DNA of 23,753 nucleotides, from positions 1 through 23,753 of the forward strand of contig JALQWO010000007.1 in the NCBI GenBank assembly GCA_023258655.1. Direction: 5' to 3'. Below the pieces are notes generated by a model. The model saw only the letters and a list, made by a program, of their open reading frames with translations. It was not told the origin of the DNA and searched no databases. Each line of letters begins with the position of its first letter. Position 1 is the first letter of the stretch. Source of the DNA: Bacteroidia bacterium. Lineage in GTDB: Bacteria > Bacteroidota > Bacteroidia > NS11-12g > UBA955. Shown here piece after piece: positions 17,476 through 23,753 of this stretch. Position numbers and translations under genes: made by a program.

Positions 17476-18093
17476 TTACTGGCCTACGCTGAAGTTGACC
17501 AAGGAATTTAATTCTACCTCAATGGCGACTTCGTTCCTCCGGTTCACCACATCCCAAGGGGCATTGTATCCCATGTACATGTAGGAACCTTTGGTTTGAA
17601 TGCCTTGTTCGGTGAGGGTTTTGCCCAGTCTATCGCAATGGGATTTGATTTTTTCATCCGATGAAAAGCCACCATATCTGAGTACCGCCAGGGTTTTGGA
17701 TCCTTCTTCTTCGATGCGCACGTTGGACGCGGCGGGTTTGGGCAGCGCATCCTTCTTGTATGCACTGGGCATCACAAAATACATCGAAGCGGAATCACCC
17801 ATGTTCATGACCACAGGGGCAGTCATGGCGATCTTTTGGTTTTGTTCGTTTCCGCCGAAAATATAGTTGGCAATGCTACGAAACCCTTGGCTACCGGCTT
17901 CTTCAAACGAGGAAGATGTCAAAGCGGTCTTGGCCACAACCATATTAGGGTACTGTCTGATTTCTACCTCATTGATTCGATGTAGGACCGTGTAAGCGGG
18001 CGTTTCGATATCGCTTGTTTTAAATGCCACAACCATAAAGGCAATACCAAAAACGACCAAGGCAATGAGGGAAGTCCACATCCATTTTTTCAT
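17476..18093 (-). CDS. SOUL/HEBP-family haem-binding protein, membrane-anchored
   Basis: 205 residues from ATG 18093; upstream in-frame codons lack family similarity and a hydrophobic anchor begins right after this Met. Residues 6-24 form one membrane segment. The SOUL domain follows with YTVLHRINEVEIRQYP, QKIAMTAPVVM, YFVMPSAY and YMYMGYNAPWDVVNRRNEVAIEV, all well-known landmarks of the family. Members bind haem or other tetrapyrroles; the bacterial role is not settled. The anchor places the domain in the periplasm or on the inner-membrane surface. It is a single-gene unit and seems unrelated to the ketosynthase operon it converges on. Confidence 0.88.
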   Translation of the reverse strand: MKKWMWTSLIALVVFGIAFMVVAFKTSDIETPAYTVLHRINEVEIRQYPNMVVAKTALTSSSFEEAGSQGFRSIANYIFGGNEQNQKIAMTAPVVMNMGDSASMYFVMPSAYKKDALPKPAASNVRIEEEGSKTLAVLRYGGFSSDEKIKSHCDRLGKTLTEQGIQTKGSYMYMGYNAPWDVVNRRNEVAIEVELNSLVNFSVGQ

Positions 18094-18170
18094 ATTAACA
18101 ATAGTGTAACAAATCAATTTGGAATTGGTTTCATCTATCAATCGATGGACCATTCTCAAGGAGGTGATGA

Positions 18171-18203
18171 ATAAAAAACAAAGGGCCCGTCTGCGACGGG
18201 CCC
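18171..18203 (-). terminator. Rho-independent terminator of the 268-residue membrane protein gene
   Basis: Perfect 9-bp stem GGGCCCGTC (18183-18191) with GACGGGCCC (18195-18203) and a 3-base loop. On the minus strand it is followed by a T-rich run (18171-18182 read as TTTGTTTTTTAT). It starts 29 bases after the stop codon at 18233. This is the only textbook intrinsic terminator I see in the window. Confidence 0.92.
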
Positions 18204-18232
18204 CCTGCCATAGTGCTAATCAAGAGTGTACA

Positions 18233-19039
18233 TTACTTGTTTTTCATGCTGATGGGCAAGGAAGGATTGGCAACCCAAGCCGTCAGCGTTTCTACAATGC
18301 CATACAAATAGCCATATATGGCCAAATTGATATACATGAGGGCCAATCCCATCAAGACATTGACAAAACCACCGGCCAAGGCAACCAAATGATGCGCATT
18401 CCATTTCATGTCTCCATCGAATTCTGCAGCATCGGCCATGTTAAAGCTCATCAGTGTATTCAACGCATTGGCGATGGAATCCAATTTCAGAAGACCCAAC
18501 AGATCATTCAATCCTTGCATAGGCAATGAGGCCGTCCATGCGAAATTCTCTAGCAGTCCAGATCCTACACTTGCGCAGAATAGGTTGTTGTCAGCCAAGA
18601 AGCCCAAGGCTTGGCAACCCAATGCACAGATGCCAACAATTGCAGCTGTTTCTCCAAGAATACGGATGTTGGTAGTGACAAAATCGCGGAAAAGGAAATT
18701 CACCATGCCGCTTTCTGATGATCCCAGGGATTCGCCCCGACTTCTGATCACGTGGGCAATGGGGAAGGCCATATACAACATCAATACAGCTGTAAGGGCG
18801 CTGAAAGCTTTCGCCATGCCACTTGCATCGGAACCGTAATAGTCCATGAGTTGTTGTAAGACGCTCCATTCCATGGATACGAACACCAAAACCGATAGCC
18901 ATTGATACAGGGTCTTCACATAACTTCTGAAACCTTGCGCAGTGTCGAACTGTTCCACTTCCGCATTCAATCTTGCGTTGAAGATCTTTTGATTTACCAT
19001 TCCTGGAAAATCAAGGATGTAAGAGTAAATTTTATTCAT
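18233..19039 (-). CDS. Polytopic membrane protein of unknown function
   Basis: 268 residues from ATG 19039; a TTG start at 19057 is possible but less likely. Several hydrophobic segments can be seen: about residues 48-65 (LSVLVFVSM), 80-98, 125-145 (AAIVGICALGCQALGFL) and 220-250 (VALAGGFVNVLMGLALMYINLAIYGYLYG). Three cysteines lie in or near the third segment. No transporter or enzyme signature is recognisable. The gene is monocistronic with a strong terminator and an AT-rich upstream region, so it may be well expressed. Codon use and composition look like the neighbours. Confidence 0.75.
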   Translation of the reverse strand: MNKIYSYILDFPGMVNQKIFNARLNAEVEQFDTAQGFRSYVKTLYQWLSVLVFVSMEWSVLQQLMDYYGSDASGMAKAFSALTAVLMLYMAFPIAHVIRSRGESLGSSESGMVNFLFRDFVTTNIRILGETAAIVGICALGCQALGFLADNNLFCASVGSGLLENFAWTASLPMQGLNDLLGLLKLDSIANALNTLMSFNMADAAEFDGDMKWNAHHLVALAGGFVNVLMGLALMYINLAIYGYLYGIVETLTAWVANPSLPISMKNK

Positions 19040-19306
19040 ATTGTATAGATTTAGCAAGACAATTTTATTGGTTTGATTTTATTTATTTTCAAAAATGACC
19101 TTGTTAGGTATTGTCATTTTTCCACATAAAATAATGATATTCATTGTTAATGCCTATAAATACTGATATTGTGTTTGATTTTCTGTTGATAACTACAACT
19201 ATAAGAATGACATTTTTCTCGATTTTGATGTAGCCGATCGCTGAAAATTCCTGAAATCATCAATTTTCAGTAACTTAGCATGTGATAATTTAACCATTTG
19301 TTGTCG
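19040..19306. other. AT-rich divergent intergenic region
   Basis: 267 bases with no gene, distinctly richer in A and T than the surroundings. It carries candidate -7 boxes for both flanking genes (TAAAATTG at 19060-19067 on the minus strand, TAACTTAG at 19271-19278 on the plus strand, each off consensus) and one inverted repeat near the GDPD gene. None of the paired 16-bp sites occurs here. Confidence 0.6.
19241..19270. promoter_or_regulatory. 9-bp inverted repeat before the GDPD gene
   Basis: CTGAAAATT (19241-19249) and AATTTTCAG (19262-19270) form perfect arms around 12 bases, ending directly at the candidate -7 box TAACTTAG (19271-19278). The position suits an operator. A terminator is unlikely because no T-run follows and the stem is AT-rich. 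Confidence 0.4.
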
Positions 19307-20140
19307 ATGAATCTACCCAAGTCGCTTGTGTTTTTGGTCTTTTTCCTTGGGATATCTTGGAGTGCATGCAAAGAAAAGTTGCTGATTTCGGTTGCGGAAA
19401 AGGAATCGATTGTTGGGCTGGGACATGGGGGTATGGGCATCAACAGTGGGTTTCCGCTGAATTCGGAAGAAGGCATCAACAAATGCTTGGCATTGGGACT
19501 TGATGGTAGCGAGCTCGATGTGCAAATGACAGCAGACAGTGTACTTGTCGCATTCCATGACGTGGATCTGTCTGATGCAACCAAACTCGAGGGCCGTATT
19601 CATGAAAAAACATGGGAGGAACTCAAGGCCGTTTCACTTTCAGGATCGTTGCGGGGAGAATGTTTGCTCGTGTCGCTCACCGACCTACTGGGAGGGGTTG
19701 AAAATCCGGGAGAGTACTTTTTTACTTTTGACTGCAAGTTGCACAAGGCCAACATGGACGACGATACATACAACAACCAATTTGTGAGGGCCTTCAAACG
19801 CGTTCTTGATTTGTTTCAATTGGGTGATAGAATTGCCATCGAATCGCAAGATGAACAGTTTTTAACCATTTGTCAGCAATCCTTGCCCCAATGTGGCATA
19901 TACTATTATCCATCGTCATTTGAAGAGGGATTCGCCTTTGCGACATCCCGGGGTTTTGATGGAATTACCATCGCCTCAGACAATATTACGGCGGCTGAAG
20001 TACAGAAAGCCCATCAGGCGGGATTGAAGGTGGCATTGTGGAATGTTAAGTCGGGTTCAGACAATTGGGATGCCATCAACAAACGTCCCGATTTCATCCA
20101 ATCCGATGATCCGCGTCACTTAAAAAATGCCTTGAAATAA
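19307..20140 (+). CDS. Glycerophosphodiester phosphodiesterase family lipoprotein
   Basis: 277 residues. The N-terminal hydrophobic signal ends at Cys21 (SWSAC), a loose lipobox. TIM-barrel GDPD features are His40 (GHGGM), E69-L-D71 metal ligands (SELDVQ), H84-D85 (AFHD), FDCK (141-144) and the C-terminal LKVALWNVKSG...FIQSDDP. GDPDs hydrolyse glycerophosphodiesters to glycerol-3-phosphate and an alcohol. Two departures matter: the Arg that normally follows the first His (HRG) is Gly41, and the third metal ligand, normally Glu in hxExK, is Asp142. Activity may therefore be altered or directed to another phosphodiester. The ATG at 19307 is preferred over TTG codons at 19298 and 19301. Confidence 0.83.
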   Translation: MNLPKSLVFLVFFLGISWSACKEKLLISVAEKESIVGLGHGGMGINSGFPLNSEEGINKCLALGLDGSELDVQMTADSVLVAFHDVDLSDATKLEGRIHEKTWEELKAVSLSGSLRGECLLVSLTDLLGGVENPGEYFFTFDCKLHKANMDDDTYNNQFVRAFKRVLDLFQLGDRIAIESQDEQFLTICQQSLPQCGIYYYPSSFEEGFAFATSRGFDGITIASDNITAAEVQKAHQAGLKVALWNVKSGSDNWDAINKRPDFIQSDDPRHLKNALK

Positions 20141-20248
20141 TTTTTCATTTACAGACCCAATAATTCCGCTTGTTTCACTTTTTTGTGGATTTCTTTTGGG
20201 TGGATGCGCAGCGAAATTTCCAAGCCAATCGCTGTATCTTGTTAAGCT

Positions 20249-21982
20249 ATGTCTGATAAAAATCTTAACAATGTGTCCGGGAACCCCTTCGATCAAGGGG
20301 ATGTATTTGATCCACAAAACTCGCTGATAATCGATAAGTTAGAACAAATCAGCAACGGAATTTACGCCATTCAACGCCATGAAAAACCCACGTTGGACGA
20401 GGTGCCACACCTGATCGACCTCAGTCGCTCCCTCATGGTGCCCGAATTGCAAATTGCGGTGATCGCCTTGGTGGCTGTATCCAACCCTGACTGTGAATCG
20501 GTGAATGAAAAATTTTTGGTAAAGTCACTCATGCCGTTTAGCCTGGGTCGTCGCGCACCCATTCAGCAGGCTATTCAAACTTTGATTACTGAACGACTCA
20601 TCCACCGCGATTTGGAAAGCGATTTGGAACTGCAACTGGGACAGCGTTTTAAGTCGGCCCTTCACACCGGCGATATTGAGACCATCCGCGCATTGAAGCC
20701 CTTTGGATTGTTGCCCTTTTTGCGCAATTTCATGGATGTGGTGATGAATGATCGTCACTATTCTCCGTTTGGTATGCCCCAGTTTCGAAACTTACTGCAA
20801 CAACTACACGTGGGAAGAAATGAGAATTTGTGCTGCCTGAAATACATGGAAAATCACATCATGGGCAGGGGGACGTCAGACATTGGTCTCATGTTGTTTT
20901 TGGCCATTTTGGCCAAGCGGGTTATCGAAGATGAAACCATCCATGTGCAGGAATTTTTTCAAATCATTGAAAAGCCTCATTGGGAATCCAAAGCGTTTCT
21001 GCGTGCGGAATTGCAATCGGAGCAATGGCCTCCGTTGGCGAGTGGTTATTTTGAGATTGTGGGACAATTCAGCGTAGATGCGAACATGGAAATTGGACTC
21101 ACAGACGAAGGGGTTCAGCAATTGCTGCCCGAACTCAGTCCAGAAGTCCTTTCCAGCTTGCTTGAATCCAAACAAATCACGGTTCCCCACAAAGCACCGG
21201 AAAAGATCATGCCCCAGCCTTTGTTGTTTGATGGGGAAATTGAGGCACAGCTGCGACCCATCCACAAATTGTTGAATCCCAAAGTACGGGAGCGAATCAA
21301 CAAACAATTGCACCAAGGACAGCGAGGCGTTTGTGTGCTGCTCTACGGCTATCCGGGAACGGGAAAAACACAATTTTGCTTGCAGTTGGCAAGGGAACAC
21401 AACATGCCCGTCATGGAAGTCAACGTGGCCCAAATCCAAAGCAAGTGGGTGGGAGATAGTGAAAAAAATGCCCGAAAAATTTTCCGGCAATATGAAAAAC
21501 TGTGCAAACAGGCCAAGCGGGAGTGTTTGTTGCTTTTCAATGAGGCCGATGCCCTCTTCAGCAAACGCATCGAGGTTACGCAGTCGGTTGACAGCATGAA
21601 CAACGCTTTGAAAAACATCTTCTTGGAGGAAATGGAGAATTTTCAAGGTTTTTTGATGGCCACCACCAACCTTACGGGAAATTTGGACTCGGCGTTTGAG
21701 CGGCGTTTTTTGTTCAAAGTGGGATTTGAACGTCCGGGAGAAATCATCACATCCCGGATTTGGCAACAGTATTTTCGGGGTTTGTCATCCGATGATGCGT
21801 TGCGCTTGGCCCGGAAATACCCATTCTCACCAGGGGAGATTTCTAACGTTCAGCGGAAATACATCATCGAAAAGGCTTTGGGTTCGGCCAAAACGCGGTT
21901 GACATTGATCGAAGACATCGCCCAAAACGAAAAAATCGAAACCCAGCGGATATCTGGCCTCAAAACCGTTGGTTTTGGTTAA
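20249..21982 (+). CDS. AAA+ ATPase with uncharacterised N-terminal domain
   Basis: 577 residues. The C-terminal AAA module has Walker A GYPGTGKT (367-374), a pore-loop-like segment QSKWVGDSEKNARKIF, Walker B LLLFNEAD (427-434), sensor 1 Asn474 in ATTNLTGNLDSAF, and an arginine pair R485/R486 (ERRF) at the usual finger position. It resembles the classical AAA group (FtsH, katanin and Cdc48 style). Walker B has Asn431 where Asp is usual, with the catalytic Glu432 kept. Residues 1-340 are acidic and helical with no motif I recognise and may bind the client. It stands alone, without a visible protease, so a remodelling or chaperone role is more likely. Confidence 0.85.
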   Translation: MSDKNLNNVSGNPFDQGDVFDPQNSLIIDKLEQISNGIYAIQRHEKPTLDEVPHLIDLSRSLMVPELQIAVIALVAVSNPDCESVNEKFLVKSLMPFSLGRRAPIQQAIQTLITERLIHRDLESDLELQLGQRFKSALHTGDIETIRALKPFGLLPFLRNFMDVVMNDRHYSPFGMPQFRNLLQQLHVGRNENLCCLKYMENHIMGRGTSDIGLMLFLAILAKRVIEDETIHVQEFFQIIEKPHWESKAFLRAELQSEQWPPLASGYFEIVGQFSVDANMEIGLTDEGVQQLLPELSPEVLSSLLESKQITVPHKAPEKIMPQPLLFDGEIEAQLRPIHKLLNPKVRERINKQLHQGQRGVCVLLYGYPGTGKTQFCLQLAREHNMPVMEVNVAQIQSKWVGDSEKNARKIFRQYEKLCKQAKRECLLLFNEADALFSKRIEVTQSVDSMNNALKNIFLEEMENFQGFLMATTNLTGNLDSAFERRFLFKVGFERPGEIITSRIWQQYFRGLSSDDALRLARKYPFSPGEISNVQRKYIIEKALGSAKTRLTLIEDIAQNEKIETQRISGLKTVGFG

Positions 21983-22001
21983 TTTCGAAGCACTTAACAT
22001 T

Positions 22002-22478
22002 ATGGCGAATCATCAGTTTGAAGGGCGTTTGGAATGGTCGGGCAACTTGGGAACAGGCACCAGCGCCTACGACCAATATGGTAGGAATTTTGAAGTCATT
22101 ACGCCTGGGAAGTATCCCATTGCAGGTTCTGCTGACCCGGCTTTTCGGGGTGATGGACAGAGAATCAACCCAGAGGATTTTTTTATCAATGCTTTGTCTT
22201 CCTGCCACATGCTTTGGTATTTTCATCTTTGCGCCGACGCAGGGGTGGTGGTGACCGATTATCGCGACAACTACTCGGGTACTTTGGAAATCGTTGGCGG
22301 TGTAGGTCGGATGACCCATGTGCAACTCAGACCCCATGTGATCATTGATGCAGAGAAATCGGTGGCCAATGCCCAAATGCTGTCCATGGAGCTTCACCAC
22401 AAGGCCCATGAAAAGTGTTTCATCGCAAATTCCGTAACCACCGTAGTGTCTTGCGAACCTGTGGTGGAAATAAGGTGA
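22002..22478 (+). CDS. OsmC/Ohr-family protein
   Basis: 158 residues from ATG 22002. It has the two conserved cysteines of the OsmC/Ohr fold: Cys68 (NPEDFFINALSSCHM) and Cys139 (HEKCFIANSV). These form the thiol centre that reduces organic hydroperoxides in characterised members, acting in the cytoplasm as a dimer. The spacing and the segment after the first Cys (LWYFHLCADAGVVV) fit the general OsmC branch; some members lack peroxidase activity. The gene starts 19 bases after the AAA+ stop and may be partly co-transcribed, but a TAATTTCG box at 21980-21987 could drive it separately. Confidence 0.86.
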   Translation: MANHQFEGRLEWSGNLGTGTSAYDQYGRNFEVITPGKYPIAGSADPAFRGDGQRINPEDFFINALSSCHMLWYFHLCADAGVVVTDYRDNYSGTLEIVGGVGRMTHVQLRPHVIIDAEKSVANAQMLSMELHHKAHEKCFIANSVTTVVSCEPVVEIR

Positions 22479-22484
22479 ATTTCA

Positions 22485-22492
22485 TACATTTG
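22485..22492 (+). promoter_or_regulatory. -7 box of the TonB C-terminal-domain gene
   Basis: TACATTTG, an exact TAnnTTTG match, ends four bases before the ATG at 22497, again implying a leaderless transcript. It starts only six bases after the OsmC stop codon. Confidence 0.6.
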
Positions 22493-22496
22493 CATC

Positions 22497-22982
22497 ATGA
22501 GAAAGACAATTGGACTTTGGTGCTTCATGTTGTTCGCGGTTACCGCGATGGCGCAAAACAATGGTGAGAACAAACCACCAACGGTTGTTGAATCTGTCAA
22601 GGAATCCAATAGTTTGCCAAATGTTGACGCGGTTGGTGAAGTGCAGGAATTGGAAGACAGCATTTATACCTGTGAGGCCAAAAACAGGGCCCAATTCAAA
22701 GGTGGAGATGCTGCCTTTCGAAATTATATTTTCGACAAGTTTGTTTATCCAAAGCGTTGTTTTGAAATGGCAATCAGCGGATCTGTGATCGTTGGGTTTG
22801 TTGTAGAAAAGGATGGGAGGTTGAGTAATTTGAAAATCATCGAACAATCGCCCAAATGTCCCGAATTTGCCGCGGAAGCGCTGCGTGTTGTTCGAAGTTC
22901 CCCACGATGGATACCCGGAATGGCCAATGGCGTGTATGTGCGTTCATACCATGAATTGCCCCTCAAAATGTCGGTTGAGTAA
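22497..22982 (+). CDS. Periplasmic TonB C-terminal-domain protein
   Basis: 161 residues. A cleavable-type signal peptide (1-20, AMAQ) replaces the usual TonB membrane anchor, and a short variable linker follows. The TonB C-terminal fold spans residues about 66-158: FKGGDAAFRNYI, YPKRC, GSVIVGFVVEKDGRLSNLKII, AAEALRVVRSSPRWIPG and the last strand YHELPLKM. In Bacteroidetes many such small proteins carry this domain without coupling to ExbBD, so an energy-transducing role is not implied. It is convergent with the low-complexity membrane protein gene, with 26 bases between them and no hairpin. Confidence 0.85.
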   Translation: MRKTIGLWCFMLFAVTAMAQNNGENKPPTVVESVKESNSLPNVDAVGEVQELEDSIYTCEAKNRAQFKGGDAAFRNYIFDKFVYPKRCFEMAISGSVIVGFVVEKDGRLSNLKIIEQSPKCPEFAAEALRVVRSSPRWIPGMANGVYVRSYHELPLKMSVE

Positions 22983-23008
22983 TTTTCTGATTCTTGCGAA
23001 ACAGTGGG

Positions 23009-23753
23009 TTAAGTCAATCCAATAATCCACATTACACCCAATAACACCAACGCTGCAATCGATAAATATCTTCCTACTTCGTAGTAATCACGGGTGGACT
23101 TGATTAATCCAATAATGCCTGCAGGCAGTCCTAAAACGGTAAATGGAATTATCAATACGCCATAGTATACGCCTTCGAAAAGCTCTCCCTTTAGAGCAAT
23201 CGCTGCCACAACGCCTCCCACGGCAATTACGATCGATGCTATTGCCCAAAAAGTGGTCCAGTCAAAATAACCACCCCTGCCACCACCTCCCCTGCCACCA
23301 CCACCATCACTGTAGGTGTCATAACCCAACAACATACCAATCAGCCCGAGAATCATAAAGATCAATTCCAAAGGGTCTCCTGGACGACGTTGATGTTGAC
23401 GTTGATGTTGCTGTGCATGTTTCCGTTGGAGTTGAAGTTGATGACGCAGTTGAACCGCGCTGAGCATTGATTTTTGGGAGTGATGAAGGGTCGATGTTGG
23501 ATTTGAGGGAGCTGAGGGACCTGAGGGACCTGAGGACGTTTGCCTATGGTTGTTCCCATCATCCCCGAGAACCTGCTGTTTGATCGCAATCTCTTCAGGC
23601 GTTTCAGGCATTTTCACTTCTTGCGGTGGCTTATCCAATTCATCCTTTGTATTCCCTGAGTTGAAATAGTACTCAGCGTTGGGTGAGTCCATCTTCTGAT
23701 GCGACTGTTTTTCCCACTTAGGGGTGGGCGTCGATTTCGATTTGTTGGTGTTG
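23009..23753 (-). CDS. Low-complexity membrane protein of unknown function, 5' end outside the window
   Basis: The frame stays open to the right edge: 20 codons precede Met at 23692 and read NTNKSKSTPTPKWEKQSHQK, a linker-like sequence, so the true start probably lies beyond the window, although 23692 cannot be excluded. The visible protein has a long polar part with SGPSGPSAPS, then a His/Gln/Arg-rich stretch (HAQQHQRQHQRR). A hydrophobic segment LIFMILGLIGMLLGY, a glycine run (GGGGRGGGGRGG) and about three more membrane segments follow. The C-terminal bundle recalls small DUF4190-like membrane domains, but I cannot name the family. The plan, flexible extension plus membrane bundle, resembles the lipoprotein at 11325-11975. 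Confidence 0.7.
   Translation of the reverse strand, partial: NTNKSKSTPTPKWEKQSHQKMDSPNAEYYFNSGNTKDELDKPPQEVKMPETPEEIAIKQQVLGDDGNNHRQTSSGPSGPSAPSNPTSTLHHSQKSMLSAVQLRHQLQLQRKHAQQHQRQHQRRPGDPLELIFMILGLIGMLLGYDTYSDGGGGRGGGGRGGYFDWTTFWAIASIVIAVGGVVAAIALKGELFEGVYYGVLIIPFTVLGLPAGIIGLIKSTRDYYEVGRYLSIAALVLLGVMWIIGLT
23512..23537. repeat. 9-bp tandem repeat in the low-complexity protein gene
   Basis: CTGAGGGAC at 23512-23520 and 23521-23529 followed by a partial copy CTGAGGAC (23530-23537). On the coding strand it gives the GPSGPS segment. In-frame copy-number change would alter linker length only. Confidence 0.85.

Noticed and set aside
18158..18173. AAGGAGGTGAT on the plus strand, a near-perfect Shine-Dalgarno/16S 3'-end complement, before an ATG at 18168.
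   Set aside because: The open frame after it runs antisense through the terminator and the membrane protein gene and has no protein-like character; the match is probably chance.
18119..18529. A 136-codon plus-strand open frame antisense to the 268-residue membrane protein gene.
   Set aside because: It crosses the terminator hairpin, and the opposite frame has clear membrane-protein composition and its own terminator.
23271..23420. Repetitive stretch that could suggest a repeat array.
   Set aside because: The repeats are codon-level low complexity (Gly/Arg and His/Gln/Arg runs) inside one coding frame, not spaced direct repeats of a CRISPR type.

Overview
The window comes from the chromosome of a Bacteroidota (Bacteroidetes) bacterium. 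The evidence is a GDSL hydrolase ending in what looks like a type IX secretion sorting domain, several lipoprotein-like signals, near absence of Shine-Dalgarno sequences, and TAnnTTTG -7 promoter boxes placed only a few bases before many start codons. I see no rRNA, tRNA, CRISPR array, insertion sequence or phage gene. Genes are tightly packed, convergent pairs nearly touch, and the longest gene-free stretch is about 270 bases.

Layout. Positions 1-1429 hold a truncated fatty-acid desaturase overlapping an isoprenylcysteine-methyltransferase-like membrane enzyme. Facing them on the minus strand (5092-1423) is a three-gene lipid operon: an HMG-CoA reductase fused to an APH-type kinase, a CDP-archaeol-synthase-like CTP transferase, and a CDP-alcohol phosphatidyltransferase. 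Positions 5305-8585 hold a secreted GDSL esterase, a small secreted protein, a YwaF-type membrane protein and a SAM methyltransferase. Positions 8723-11975 hold three unrecognised envelope proteins. Positions 12071-17470 hold a lipid or natural-product locus: a condensation-fold acyltransferase divergent from a four-gene overlapping operon (SDR reductase/epimerase, MBL hydrolase, F390-synthetase-like adenylating enzyme, ketosynthase III). The rest holds a SOUL haem-binding protein, an unknown polytopic membrane protein with a clear terminator, a GDPD-family lipoprotein, an AAA+ ATPase, an OsmC protein, a TonB-C-terminal-domain protein and a cut-off low-complexity membrane protein.

Two things stand out. 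First, the ketosynthase/adenylation/MBL/SDR operon with its divergent acyltransferase has the logic of an acyl condensation and reduction pathway, distantly like OleA/OleC/OleD, but with different enzyme families in two steps. Its product cannot be read from sequence. Second, a 16-bp quasi-palindrome (type TTACGGAAAATCGCAA) occurs as pairs in five intergenic regions, always with 31-32 bp between copies, which is three helical turns. At three neighbouring promoters the inner copy ends exactly 21 bp before the -7 box. This looks like the operator of an unknown regulator, possibly linking envelope-protein genes with the lipid loci.

All functional names are from motif recognition by eye. No database search was possible.
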